A stretch of DNA of 43,961 nt from Candidatus Omnitrophota bacterium (GTDB lineage Bacteria; Omnitrophota; Koll11; Duberdicusellales; 4484-171), in NCBI GenBank assembly GCA_030692055.1, contig JAUYCY010000040.1, positions 1-43,961 on the forward strand, written 5' to 3'. Below are positions 6,490-13,935 of this stretch, piece by piece; the stretch's first letter is position 1, and each line of letters opens with the position of its first letter. The notes below the pieces were generated by a model, which did no database searches, was not told the DNA's origin, and saw only the letters and a list, made by a program, of their open reading frames with translations. Position numbers and translations under genes: made by a program.

Positions 6490-8607
6490 ATGCAAAAAGT
6501 CGCGTATTTACTACATAAGTTTCCGGTGTTATCGGAGAGTTTTATCAGCGATGAGATTTTAGCCGTAGCTAAAAATGGAATAGAGATATGTATTTTTGCT
6601 TTTGAAGAAAATAAAGAACAAATCCGGCACAAAGAAGCAGAGGAGTTACTTAAGCGGGCGGTATTTGCCGCCGACCCCAAAGATAATTTTAAAGCATTTA
6701 TGCAGGTTATCGCCGCCAATTTATTCTTTTTCTTGCGTAACCCCGCGCTATACCTTACCTATTTTTTTAAATACTTTTTTAAGTTAGGCAAAAAAGAATT
6801 TTTGCAAATATTTTATCTGGGGTATCTGATAAAAAAAGAAAGAGTAACCCATCTACACGTGCATTTTGCATATCTGGGCGCAACCGCCGCCATGATTATT
6901 TCCGCATTTCTAAAAATCCCTTTTAGTTTTACCGTGCATGCCCGTGATATTTTTGTCCCAGATTGTTTTTTGAAAGATAAGCTTTTGGCGGCGCAATTCG
7001 TGATCGCCATATCAAATTATAATAAGGATTATTTGCTGAATAAATATCCTAATATACCTGCAGGCAAAATTAAAATCTCCCATTGCGGAGTTAATACCCA
7101 ACTATTCATGCCGAAGGCCAAAGCATCTAATGCCGGAATTCATATTTTAAGCGGAGCAAGATTAGTTGAGAAAAAAGGTTTTACCTACCTCCTGAAGGCA
7201 TGCAAACTACTGGCCGCGCAAGGAATTCAATTTAAGTGCGATATCTTCGGCGAAGGCCCCTTAAATGAACAACTGCATAAGGAAGTTAAAGAGCTGGGTT
7301 TAGAGGCTATCGTCGATTTTAAGGGCGTTTTAGATAAGGAAGGTGTGCTTAATTTAATAAGTGCAAGTGATATATTTGTTTTGCCCTGTATTATCGCCAA
7401 TGACGGCGATAGAGACGGAATTCCTGTCGTGTTGATGGAAGCAATGGCAAGCGGCTTGGCGACGGTTTCCATCGACATTTCGGGAATACCCGAGCTAATT
7501 AATTCTGGCAGAGACGGTGTTTTAGTTAAACAGAAAGATGAGGCGGCTTTGGCGGAGGTAATCCGCGGCCTTATAGAAAATGCAGGGTTGCGCAGGGATT
7601 TGGCAATAAACGCGAGAATAAAGATAGAGGAGTTTTTTAATATTAATAAAAATGTAAAGTTGCTCACCGAAATATTTACCGCAAAACCTTCCGGCCCGAT
7701 TAGTTTCTTCCACTCAGGCAAAAGAGAACATGTGCCGTGTAACCTTTGCGGAAGCGACAAGCCGGAAGTGTTATTTTCCGGGGTTTCTTTCGACGGCTTT
7801 AAGTACAACCATATACGCTGTAAAGAGTGCGGGCTCATCTACGCTGACCCGATGCCCTCATTGACAAACCAAGAACTCTGCGGTATGTCGCTGGAGCTAT
7901 GGCATAAAGATTTTTTAGAATCTAGCAGTGTTTTTAACTGGAACCATTTTAACAGATATCGCGAATATAACCGTTTAAGAGTAAAAGCCTTAATGCATTA
8001 CGTCAAAGGCACTAAGCTTTTAGAGGTCGGCTGCGGAAACGGCTATTTTCTTAAAGCAGCGAAAGATAACGGCTGGCAGGTATATGGCATAGAGGTATGC
8101 GAACGTTTGGCAGCGCATATTAACAAGTACCTGGAGGTAAATATCTTTGCAGGCACCTTAGAGCAAGCAAAATTTTCTGATAATTTTTTTGATGTGGTTT
8201 ACTTAAACCATCTTCTTGAGCACTTAAGCGATCCTTTAGGCTTTTTAACCGAGGCAAGGCGGATACTAAAAGAAGACGGAATATTATTTGTTTGTCTTCC
8301 TAATGCGCGGGATATATTTGAAATCTTACGTAAAGCTGCCGCGCAACTATGCCTAACCAAGGGCTGGAAAGGCTATTTAAACCCCCCTATGCACCTTTAT
8401 GCATTTAGCCCGGCCTCCTTAGTTAAGCTTTTAGAAAAAGCAGGCTTTCGCACTTTAGAGATGTTTACCATTATTGAGGGCAACAGGATGTATTTCCCGG
8501 ATTATTCTAATTTTACTCTTAAAAAAATGTGTAAGCGCCTAGTAGCATTTCCCATGCAAATGGTAGGTATGGGAGCGCATGTAGTCGTTTACGCAGCTAA
8601 GCGATGA
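6490..8607 (+). CDS. bifunctional GT4 glycosyltransferase - zinc-ribbon methyltransferase fusion
   Basis: A 705-residue fusion. Residues 1-400 form a GT-B glycosyltransferase: HVHFAYLGATAAM near the centre of the first half, SHCGVNTQLF, GARLVEKKGFTYLLKA, and a donor loop GIPVVLMEAMASGLATVS. Residues about 417-460 hold a zinc-ribbon-like C-x2-C plus C-x2-C pair (CNLCG, CKECGLIY), and 505-700 a methyltransferase with LLEVGCGNGYFLKAA and YLNHLLEHLSDP. The zinc-ribbon/methyltransferase pair is a known stand-alone family. The fusion implies sequential sugar transfer and methylation on the same glycan. Start ATG follows AAAGGCGGT. The frame is continuous across the linker. Confidence 0.85.
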   Translation: MQKVAYLLHKFPVLSESFISDEILAVAKNGIEICIFAFEENKEQIRHKEAEELLKRAVFAADPKDNFKAFMQVIAANLFFFLRNPALYLTYFFKYFFKLGKKEFLQIFYLGYLIKKERVTHLHVHFAYLGATAAMIISAFLKIPFSFTVHARDIFVPDCFLKDKLLAAQFVIAISNYNKDYLLNKYPNIPAGKIKISHCGVNTQLFMPKAKASNAGIHILSGARLVEKKGFTYLLKACKLLAAQGIQFKCDIFGEGPLNEQLHKEVKELGLEAIVDFKGVLDKEGVLNLISASDIFVLPCIIANDGDRDGIPVVLMEAMASGLATVSIDISGIPELINSGRDGVLVKQKDEAALAEVIRGLIENAGLRRDLAINARIKIEEFFNINKNVKLLTEIFTAKPSGPISFFHSGKREHVPCNLCGSDKPEVLFSGVSFDGFKYNHIRCKECGLIYADPMPSLTNQELCGMSLELWHKDFLESSSVFNWNHFNRYREYNRLRVKALMHYVKGTKLLEVGCGNGYFLKAAKDNGWQVYGIEVCERLAAHINKYLEVNIFAGTLEQAKFSDNFFDVVYLNHLLEHLSDPLGFLTEARRILKEDGILFVCLPNARDIFEILRKAAAQLCLTKGWKGYLNPPMHLYAFSPASLVKLLEKAGFRTLEMFTIIEGNRMYFPDYSNFTLKKMCKRLVAFPMQMVGMGAHVVVYAAKR

Positions 8608-8617
8608 AAAGGCAAAA

Positions 8618-9802
8618 ATGTTGAAGATTTTATATGTTTCAAGCACAGCTCATTTAGGCGGCGGAGAGGTGAGCTTGTTAAACATGCTTAAAGGGCTCGA
8701 TAAGAGGTATTTTTTGCCGTTAGCGGTAGCGCCCTCAAAAGGCGTCCTTTTGGATAGATTGAAAGCGCAAAATATAGAGGTAAAGGTTATTGAGCTTATG
8801 GAATTTTCGCGTAAGCATTGGCTTTCTTTTTTGTTTTCCGTTTTTAAACTAGCGGCTATTATCAAAAGAGAAAAAATAAAATTAGTTCACGCAAACTCCA
8901 TATATATTGCAGAGCAGAGTTTTTTTGCTGCTAAATTAGTAGGAGTGCCGTGTATTTGTCATGTGCGCGATTTAGTGCCGGTATTAGGCGCCGGCAAATT
9001 AAGGTCGTTTGCCTTTAAAAAAATGCAGAGATTAATTGCAATTTCCGAAGCGGTGAAGAAAGACCTAGTTGAGAAGCTACATATACCTGAAAATAAAGTC
9101 ATCAGAATATATAACGGCGTCAATACCCAAGAATTTTCTCCTGATATTTGCGGCGATAAATTTCGTAGCGAGTTTAATCTAGGCTCAAAAAAACTCGTAG
9201 GCATGATAGGAAGATTTTCTCCCGAAAAGGGGCAGGAAACTTTTCTAAAAACCGCGGCCGCAGTCGTAAAGCAATACAGCGAAGTTAATTTTATCATTGT
9301 CGGCGACGCCAAATTGGGGTCAGAGACATTTAGGGATGAGATGGTCAGCTTATCTAAAAAGCTTGGCTTGCAAGATAATGTTATATTTACCGGTTTCAGG
9401 GATGATTTAGCTTTGGTATTGGCAGCATTGGATATATTAGTAGTCCCTTCACAGGCAGAGCCTTTTGGCCGGGTAATCATTGAGGCTTTTGCTTGCGGCA
9501 CACCAGTCATCGCTTCAAACTCTGGCGCAACCAGCGAGCTCATTTCAGATAAATGCGGTATTCTTTTTACGCCGAATAACGTAAAGGAGCTCGCCGGGCA
9601 GATTGAGTGCCTTTTAAGGAACAATTTAGAAGCGCAGAGTATGGCAAAGGCGGCAAGAGAAGTTGTAGAGAAAAACTTTAGCATTGAAAATCATGTTTAC
9701 GCAATAGAAAAATTATATCGGGAAATTATAGATAAGAAAAAAAAGGATTATTGCCGCGATTTATCCGCCTTCGCAGAAGACCACGGGCATGCCCGTGGTT
9801 GA
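8618..9802 (+). CDS. GT-B glycosyltransferase, family 4-like
   Basis: A 394-residue GT4-type enzyme, ten bases after the fusion gene. N-terminal HLGGGEVSLLNMLKG is the acceptor-side glycine loop; the donor half has IRIYNGVNTQEF, GMIGRFSPEKGQETFLKTA and PSQAEPFGRVIIEAFACGTPV with the E-x7-E pair. The last dozen residues (AFAEDHGHARG) are encoded by a REP-like palindrome, whose insertion gave the present stop. The native C-terminus probably ended near YREIIDKKK. Last gene of the sugar block. Confidence 0.87.
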   Translation: MLKILYVSSTAHLGGGEVSLLNMLKGLDKRYFLPLAVAPSKGVLLDRLKAQNIEVKVIELMEFSRKHWLSFLFSVFKLAAIIKREKIKLVHANSIYIAEQSFFAAKLVGVPCICHVRDLVPVLGAGKLRSFAFKKMQRLIAISEAVKKDLVEKLHIPENKVIRIYNGVNTQEFSPDICGDKFRSEFNLGSKKLVGMIGRFSPEKGQETFLKTAAAVVKQYSEVNFIIVGDAKLGSETFRDEMVSLSKKLGLQDNVIFTGFRDDLALVLAALDILVVPSQAEPFGRVIIEAFACGTPVIASNSGATSELISDKCGILFTPNNVKELAGQIECLLRNNLEAQSMAKAAREVVEKNFSIENHVYAIEKLYREIIDKKKKDYCRDLSAFAEDHGHARG

Positions 9803-9941
9803 ATGCGAAAATATTGCTTCGGCGGATGTCACTAGATGGTAAAGTCCGTGGTTTCTTGGCAAGGCGGATAATTGCTCCTCCGCTCTTTGCGAAGCAAAGA
9901 GCGGAGGAGAATATATCTAGGTACCACGGGCTTGCCCGTGG
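9763..9941. repeat. mosaic of nested REP-like hairpins
   Basis: Several stems are stacked here. Outer ATCCGCC (9763) pairs with GGCGGAT (9821), inside it TTCGCA with TGCGAA, and inside that CCACGGG-CATG-CCCGTGG (9781-9798). Then a perfect 16-bp stem with a 3-base loop follows (9875-9890 / 9894-9909), and then CCACGGG-CTTG-CCCGTGG (9924-9941). The CTTG/CATG-loop hairpins belong to the same family as those in the 137-bp repeat. From 9803 to 10080 I see no gene. Confidence 0.85.
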
Positions 9942-10080
9942 GGTGTTCCATTGCTCAGGCATACTAAAAGTATTAAAAACTAGACAATATAAACTTTTTA
10001 TGTAAAAGCTGAAAAAATACGATAAAGAATGGTATAATACAAGCTATGCGCGCCTTTTCGTAAAAAATTTATTCTCTCTC

Positions 10081-10217
10081 GGCGAATACCCCGTGGCTTG
10101 CCACGGGGATGAAGCCGAAATCGTAAACGTAGTTGACCTCATTCCACGGCAATGAATGAACCAGTGATAATATTAGTATAGAACATACTCCGCGGCTTGC
10201 CGCGGAGACTGGTTGAT
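10081..10217. repeat. 137-bp dispersed repeat, right copy
   Basis: Second copy of the repeat at the left edge, same orientation, one mismatch. Stems lie at 10089-10108 and 10188-10207. Similarity ends on the right after GGTTGAT; on the left the preceding sequence (CTCTCTC) cannot be compared because the other copy is at the window edge. Confidence 0.92.
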
Positions 10218-10226
10218 GTATTTTGA

Positions 10227-10247
10227 GCTTGAAGCTTGGAGTTTGAT
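10227..10247. repeat. three 7-bp units before archease start
   Basis: GCTTGAA, GCTTGGA and GTTTGAT follow in strict 7-bp phase and end two bases before the ATG, so they replace any normal ribosome-binding site. The same unit type fills 12329-12363. Confidence 0.7.
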
Positions 10248-10249
10248 TC

Positions 10250-10675
10250 ATGAAAGATTTTGAAATTATAGAGCATACTGCGGATATCAGAATTAGAGTT
10301 TATGGCAAAAGCATAAAAGATTTATTTAAAAATTCTGCTTTAGCTCTTTTTAACCTTATCATCAAATATAAGCCAAAAGCTAAGAGAGAAAGAGAAGTGA
10401 AATTAGAGGCGGCCAATTATGAGGAGCTATTAGTTAATTGGCTCAACGAACTTACTTCTATTTTTTATACCTATAAATTTTTACCTGCGAATTTTAAAAT
10501 AGCCATAAAGGATAATAAGCAATTTGTGGAGCTGGCTGCAAAAATTAAAGGGGAAGATTTTAACCCTTACGAAAATAAAAAGATAGATAAAGAAATTAAA
10601 GCTGCCACATATTGTGATTTAAAAATAGAAAAAAGTAAAAAAGGTTTTAGCGTTGAAATAGTTTTCGATGTGTAA
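10250..10675 (+). CDS. archease, RtcB co-factor protein
   Basis: A 141-residue protein starting MKDFEIIEHTADIRIRVYGKS, the hallmark N-terminus of archease (the EHTAD acidic site binds metal), with LLVNWLNELTSIFY in the middle and an acidic C-terminal FDV. Archease helps the RNA ligase RtcB to be guanylylated and to turn over several times. An rtcB gene lies 1.7 kb downstream on the same strand, with one unrelated gene between, which supports the call. Length is typical. Confidence 0.92.
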   Translation: MKDFEIIEHTADIRIRVYGKSIKDLFKNSALALFNLIIKYKPKAKREREVKLEAANYEELLVNWLNELTSIFYTYKFLPANFKIAIKDNKQFVELAAKIKGEDFNPYENKKIDKEIKAATYCDLKIEKSKKGFSVEIVFDV

Positions 10676-10695
10676 TGAGTCCCGCCGTGGCGGAA

Positions 10696-10819
10696 CGAAT
10701 TACACCCCACACCCAGTTTTGTAAATGGTGTGGAATAAAAGTTAAGGTGTGAAACTAAAATTTATCCTTTGTTTTTATCGCAAAGTGTTGTTTCAAAACT
10801 GGGTGTGGGGTTCAATTCG
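10696..10819. mobile_element. 124-bp MITE-like element with 26-bp inverted ends
   Basis: The left arm 10696-10721 (CGAATTACACC, then CCACACCCAGTTTTG) is matched by the right arm 10794-10819 in reverse complement with two mismatches near the outer end; 18 bases are a perfect match. The 72-base centre is AT-rich and has no open frame. A small palindrome CCGCC-GT-GGCGG (10683-10694) sits just outside the left end. A non-autonomous element fits best; a long-range RNA hairpin upstream of the next gene is the alternative. Confidence 0.72.
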
Positions 10820-10884
10820 CACTATTATTTTTTTCTGCGTGTAATGCACTTGAAAAATAATGTGCTCATTAAAGGAGGTGGCCG

Positions 10885-12288
10885 ATGAAAAAAGTAGTGC
10901 TAGCTGTTTTAAGCCTTCTGTTTGTTGTTTCTCTTTCTGCCCAGCAGCAAGAAAATGTAGAGTTAACTATTTACAATCAGAATTTTGCTTTAGTCAAAGA
11001 TCAGAGGTATTTCGATTTTAAAAAGGGACTTAATAAGATTGATTTTCGGGATGTTGCGGCATTAATTGAGCCGACCTCAGTACATTTTTCTTCTGTGACT
11101 TCACCGGATTCCTGTGCTATTTTAGAACAGAACTATGAATATGATTTGTTGAATTCAGATAAATTACTCTTTAAGTACATTGATAAAAAAATAAATATAA
11201 CTACAAAAGATGGTAAAAGCTATGAAGGTGTTCTTTCCAGTTACGATAATAATAATTTAGTTGTTTCTTCGGCTACAGGCTTAAGTATGGTAACGCGTCA
11301 GGATAATGTTAATCAAATAAGTTTTGAGAAAATACCGGAGGGTTTGATTACCAAGCCAACGTTGGTGTGGGAAATCGAAAACAAAAAAGAAGGCAAGCAT
11401 TTAACGGAAGTTTCTTATCTTACCGGCGGAATTAACTGGCTTTCGGAATATGTTACGGTTTTAGATAAAGATGATAAAAATATCAGCTTAGATGGTTGGG
11501 TGAGTATAACTAATAACAGTGGTGCAACCTATAAAGATGCTAAATTAAAGCTCATCGCCGGAGATGTGAAGCGCGCAAAAGAAGATATGAATTATGATGT
11601 AGTGGAAAGTAGAAAAGCAATGGCGGAATCCGCACCGAGCCAGTTTCAGGAAAAAGCTTTTTTTGAATATCATATGTATACTTTACAGCGCAAAGCCACC
11701 ATAAAAAATAACCAAAATAAACAAATCGCTTTGTTGTCAGCGAATAATGTCCCTGTAAAAAAATTATTTGTTTATGACCCTGTAGATTATTATGGCTGGT
11801 ATTGGTATCAATACGATGATGATCGTAATACAAAAGAGCAGAAAATTAAAGTCAAACTAGAATTTAAAAATAGCAAAGAAAATAATTTAGGTATGCCTTT
11901 ACCTAAAGGGAAAATTAAAGTTTACAAAAAAGATACAGATGGAAGTCTTCAGTTTGTTGGCGAAGACCGAATTGACCATACCCCCAAAGATGAAACTATA
12001 AGGTTATATCTTGGTGACGCTTTTGACGTGGTGGGTGAGCGTAAAAGAACCAATTACCGTACCGGCAACGACTGGGCAGAGGAGAGTTTTGAGATATCGT
12101 TACGTAATCATAAAGATAGCGATATCGAAGTAAATGTTATTGAGCACATGTGGCGCTATTCCAATTGGAAAATAATCACAAAATCCCAAGAATTTAATAA
12201 AAAAGACGCGCAGACAATAGAGTTTAAAGTCCCTGTTCCAAAAAATGGGGAAACAAAAGTAACTTATACGGTGAAGTATTGGTGGTAA
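10885..12288 (+). CDS. secreted DUF4139-domain protein
   Basis: A 467-residue protein with a strong ribosome site (AAAGGAGGTGG) and a signal peptide, MKKVVLAVLSLLFVVSLSAQ, cleaved near residue 20, so it is periplasmic or outer-membrane associated. The body matches the DUF4139 pattern: VELTIYNQNFALVKDQR at the mature N-terminus, the central YLTGGINWLSEYV motif, and the C-terminal half with LEFKNSKENNLGMPLPKG and the EDRIDHTP region. These proteins have a beta-sandwich-rich body and no established biochemical role. It sits between archease and rtcB, but a signal peptide argues against a shared pathway. Confidence 0.82.
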   Translation: MKKVVLAVLSLLFVVSLSAQQQENVELTIYNQNFALVKDQRYFDFKKGLNKIDFRDVAALIEPTSVHFSSVTSPDSCAILEQNYEYDLLNSDKLLFKYIDKKINITTKDGKSYEGVLSSYDNNNLVVSSATGLSMVTRQDNVNQISFEKIPEGLITKPTLVWEIENKKEGKHLTEVSYLTGGINWLSEYVTVLDKDDKNISLDGWVSITNNSGATYKDAKLKLIAGDVKRAKEDMNYDVVESRKAMAESAPSQFQEKAFFEYHMYTLQRKATIKNNQNKQIALLSANNVPVKKLFVYDPVDYYGWYWYQYDDDRNTKEQKIKVKLEFKNSKENNLGMPLPKGKIKVYKKDTDGSLQFVGEDRIDHTPKDETIRLYLGDAFDVVGERKRTNYRTGNDWAEESFEISLRNHKDSDIEVNVIEHMWRYSNWKIITKSQEFNKKDAQTIEFKVPVPKNGETKVTYTVKYWW

Positions 12289-12300
12289 TACAAACTCCAA

Positions 12301-12363
12301 GCCGCAGGCTGCAGGTTTTAGAATTTAAGCTTGGAGCCTGTAGCTTGAAGCCTGAAGCTTTAA
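12301..12363. repeat. array of nine 7-bp units upstream of rtcB
   Basis: Units in phase: GCCGCAG, GCTGCAG, GTTTTAG, AATTTAA, GCTTGGA, GCCTGTA, GCTTGAA, GCCTGAA, GCTTTAA. The last five are clearly one family (GCYTGNA). It ends 15 bases before the rtcB start. Confidence 0.82.
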
Positions 12364-12378
12364 GAAAGTATTTGTGAT

Positions 12379-13830
12379 ATGTGGGAAGGCCCGTTAGAAA
12401 AAATTAACGATTATAAATTTAAAATACCCAAAAGCTACAAATCTGGGATGCGGGTTGATGGTATAATTTACGCTAACGAGAAACTTCTTGTAGATATAAG
12501 AAAAGATAAAGCTGCCGAGCAAGTAGCCAATGTAGCCTTTTTGCCGGGAATAGTCAAATATTCCTTGGCAATGCCTGATATTCACTGGGGTTACGGTTTT
12601 TCAATTGGGGGAGTGGCAGCTACTGACCCGGATAATGGAGGTGTGATTTCTCCCGGCGGTGTGGGGTATGATATCAACTGTGGGATCAGATTAGTTAAAA
12701 CTAATCTTACCTTAGAAGATGTCAAAGGAAAAATTTCTAAAATCGTTGATACCTTATATAGAGATATTCCTTCAGGCGTGGGTTCAACCGGAGAAATCAA
12801 AGTTTCTCTTCAGGAAGAAAAAAAACTTCTTCTAGGCGGAGCAAAATGGGCAGTATCGCGCGGTTTAGGGGTAAAAGAAGATTTAGAAGCGTGCGAGGAG
12901 TTTGGAGCGATTGAAGGAGCGGATCCTGATGCTGTTTCTCAGCGAGCATACAAAAGAGGAAAAGAACAAGCCGGGACACTGGGAAGCGGAAATCACTTCA
13001 TAGAAGTTCAGGTTATAGAGGATATCTTTGACAAAGAAGTTGCGCAAAAGCTATGTTTAAACATCGGCCAAATTAGCATAATGATACATTCTGGCTCTCG
13101 GGGTTTTGGTTATCAGGTTTGTGACGATTACGTAAGGGAAATGGTTAAATGTTTATCTAAGTATTCGATAGATGTTCCTGACCGCCAGCTTGCTTGCGCA
13201 CCCATAAATAGCCCTGAGGCAAAAGGCTATATAGGCGCTATGCGTGCGGCGGCTAATTATGCCTGGGCGAATAGGCAGGTTTTAATGCATTTAGTTAGAG
13301 AAAGTTTTGCCGGTATTTTTTCTAAAAGCTGGCAATCTATGGGAATGGATTTAATTTATGACGTTGCACATAATATCGCTAAATTTGAAAAGCATATTGT
13401 TGACGGTAAAGAAAAAATGTTGTGCATCCACCGAAAAGGCGCAACGCGTGCCTTTGGCCCGGGGCATCCGGAATTACCGCAAAAATATAAAGATATAGGC
13501 CAACCGGTTATTATCCCCGGCGACATGGGCAGGGCTTCATATTTACTGGTAGGGACTAAGAAAGCAGAAGAGGAAACTTTTAGTTCAACCTGCCATGGTG
13601 CTGGCAGGGTGTGTTCGCGTAGTGCTGCCTTGAAAAATATTGATATTAACGTTCTCATGAAAGAGCTTAAATCCAAAGGAATAGAGGTGCGCGCAACCGG
13701 AAAAAAAACAATTGTCGAAGAAGCACCTTCGGTGTATAAGAATATAGATGATGTTATAGAAGTTGTGCACAAGGCAGGGCTATCCAATAAAGTTTGTAGG
13801 ATGCGACCGTTATGCGTGGTTAAGGGTTAG
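12379..13830 (+). CDS. rtcB: RNA-splicing ligase RtcB
   Basis: A 483-residue GTP- and Mn-dependent 3'-phosphate RNA ligase that joins 2',3'-cyclic phosphate to 5'-OH ends. Recognisable blocks: MPDIHWGYGFSIGGVAA, GGVGYDINCGIRL (metal-binding Cys), GSGNHFIEVQ, IHSGSRGFG, the PGDMGRASYLLVG stretch, TCHGAGR with the guanylylated histidine, and the closing CRMRPLCVVKG. Size and order are those of full-length RtcB. The partner archease is upstream. Oddly, a second, recoded version of the last eight codons lies 33 bases after the stop. Confidence 0.95.
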   Translation: MWEGPLEKINDYKFKIPKSYKSGMRVDGIIYANEKLLVDIRKDKAAEQVANVAFLPGIVKYSLAMPDIHWGYGFSIGGVAATDPDNGGVISPGGVGYDINCGIRLVKTNLTLEDVKGKISKIVDTLYRDIPSGVGSTGEIKVSLQEEKKLLLGGAKWAVSRGLGVKEDLEACEEFGAIEGADPDAVSQRAYKRGKEQAGTLGSGNHFIEVQVIEDIFDKEVAQKLCLNIGQISIMIHSGSRGFGYQVCDDYVREMVKCLSKYSIDVPDRQLACAPINSPEAKGYIGAMRAAANYAWANRQVLMHLVRESFAGIFSKSWQSMGMDLIYDVAHNIAKFEKHIVDGKEKMLCIHRKGATRAFGPGHPELPQKYKDIGQPVIIPGDMGRASYLLVGTKKAEEETFSSTCHGAGRVCSRSAALKNIDINVLMKELKSKGIEVRATGKKTIVEEAPSVYKNIDDVIEVVHKAGLSNKVCRMRPLCVVKG

Positions 13831-13889
13831 GGAGTCCTGAGCGACCAAAGGGAGTCGAAGGGCGGCCATTGTGTGTAGTGAAAGGATAA
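13831..13889 (+). repeat. repeat insertion plus vestigial duplicate of the rtcB 3' end
   Basis: After the rtcB stop come about 32 bases of a repeat-like sequence (GAGTCCTGAGCGACC, then GGGAGTCGAAGG). Next are codons CGG CCA TTG TGT GTA GTG AAA GGA TAA (13863-13889), reading RPLCVVKG-stop, identical in sequence to the true C-terminus (CGA CCG TTA TGC GTG GTT AAG GGT TAG) but different at the third base of every codon. It has no start of its own and is not in the rtcB frame. Confidence 0.85.
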
Positions 13890-13890
13890 A

Positions 13891-13925
13891 TAAGCTATAA
13901 GCCGTAAGTTGTAAGCTGTAAGTTT
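13891..13925. repeat. five 7-bp units upstream of serS
   Basis: TAAGCTA, TAAGCCG, TAAGTTG, TAAGCTG, TAAGTTT in phase, running straight into the AAGGAG ribosome site of serS. Confidence 0.88.
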
Positions 13926-13935
13926 AAGGAGAAAA

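Noticed and set aside
9726..10005. Two opposite open frames over the hairpin mosaic
   Set aside because: They arise from palindromic repeats, which stay open on both strands; they show no family features.
12797..13787. Long minus-strand open frames opposite rtcB
   Set aside because: They lie wholly inside rtcB, whose motifs are unmistakable.
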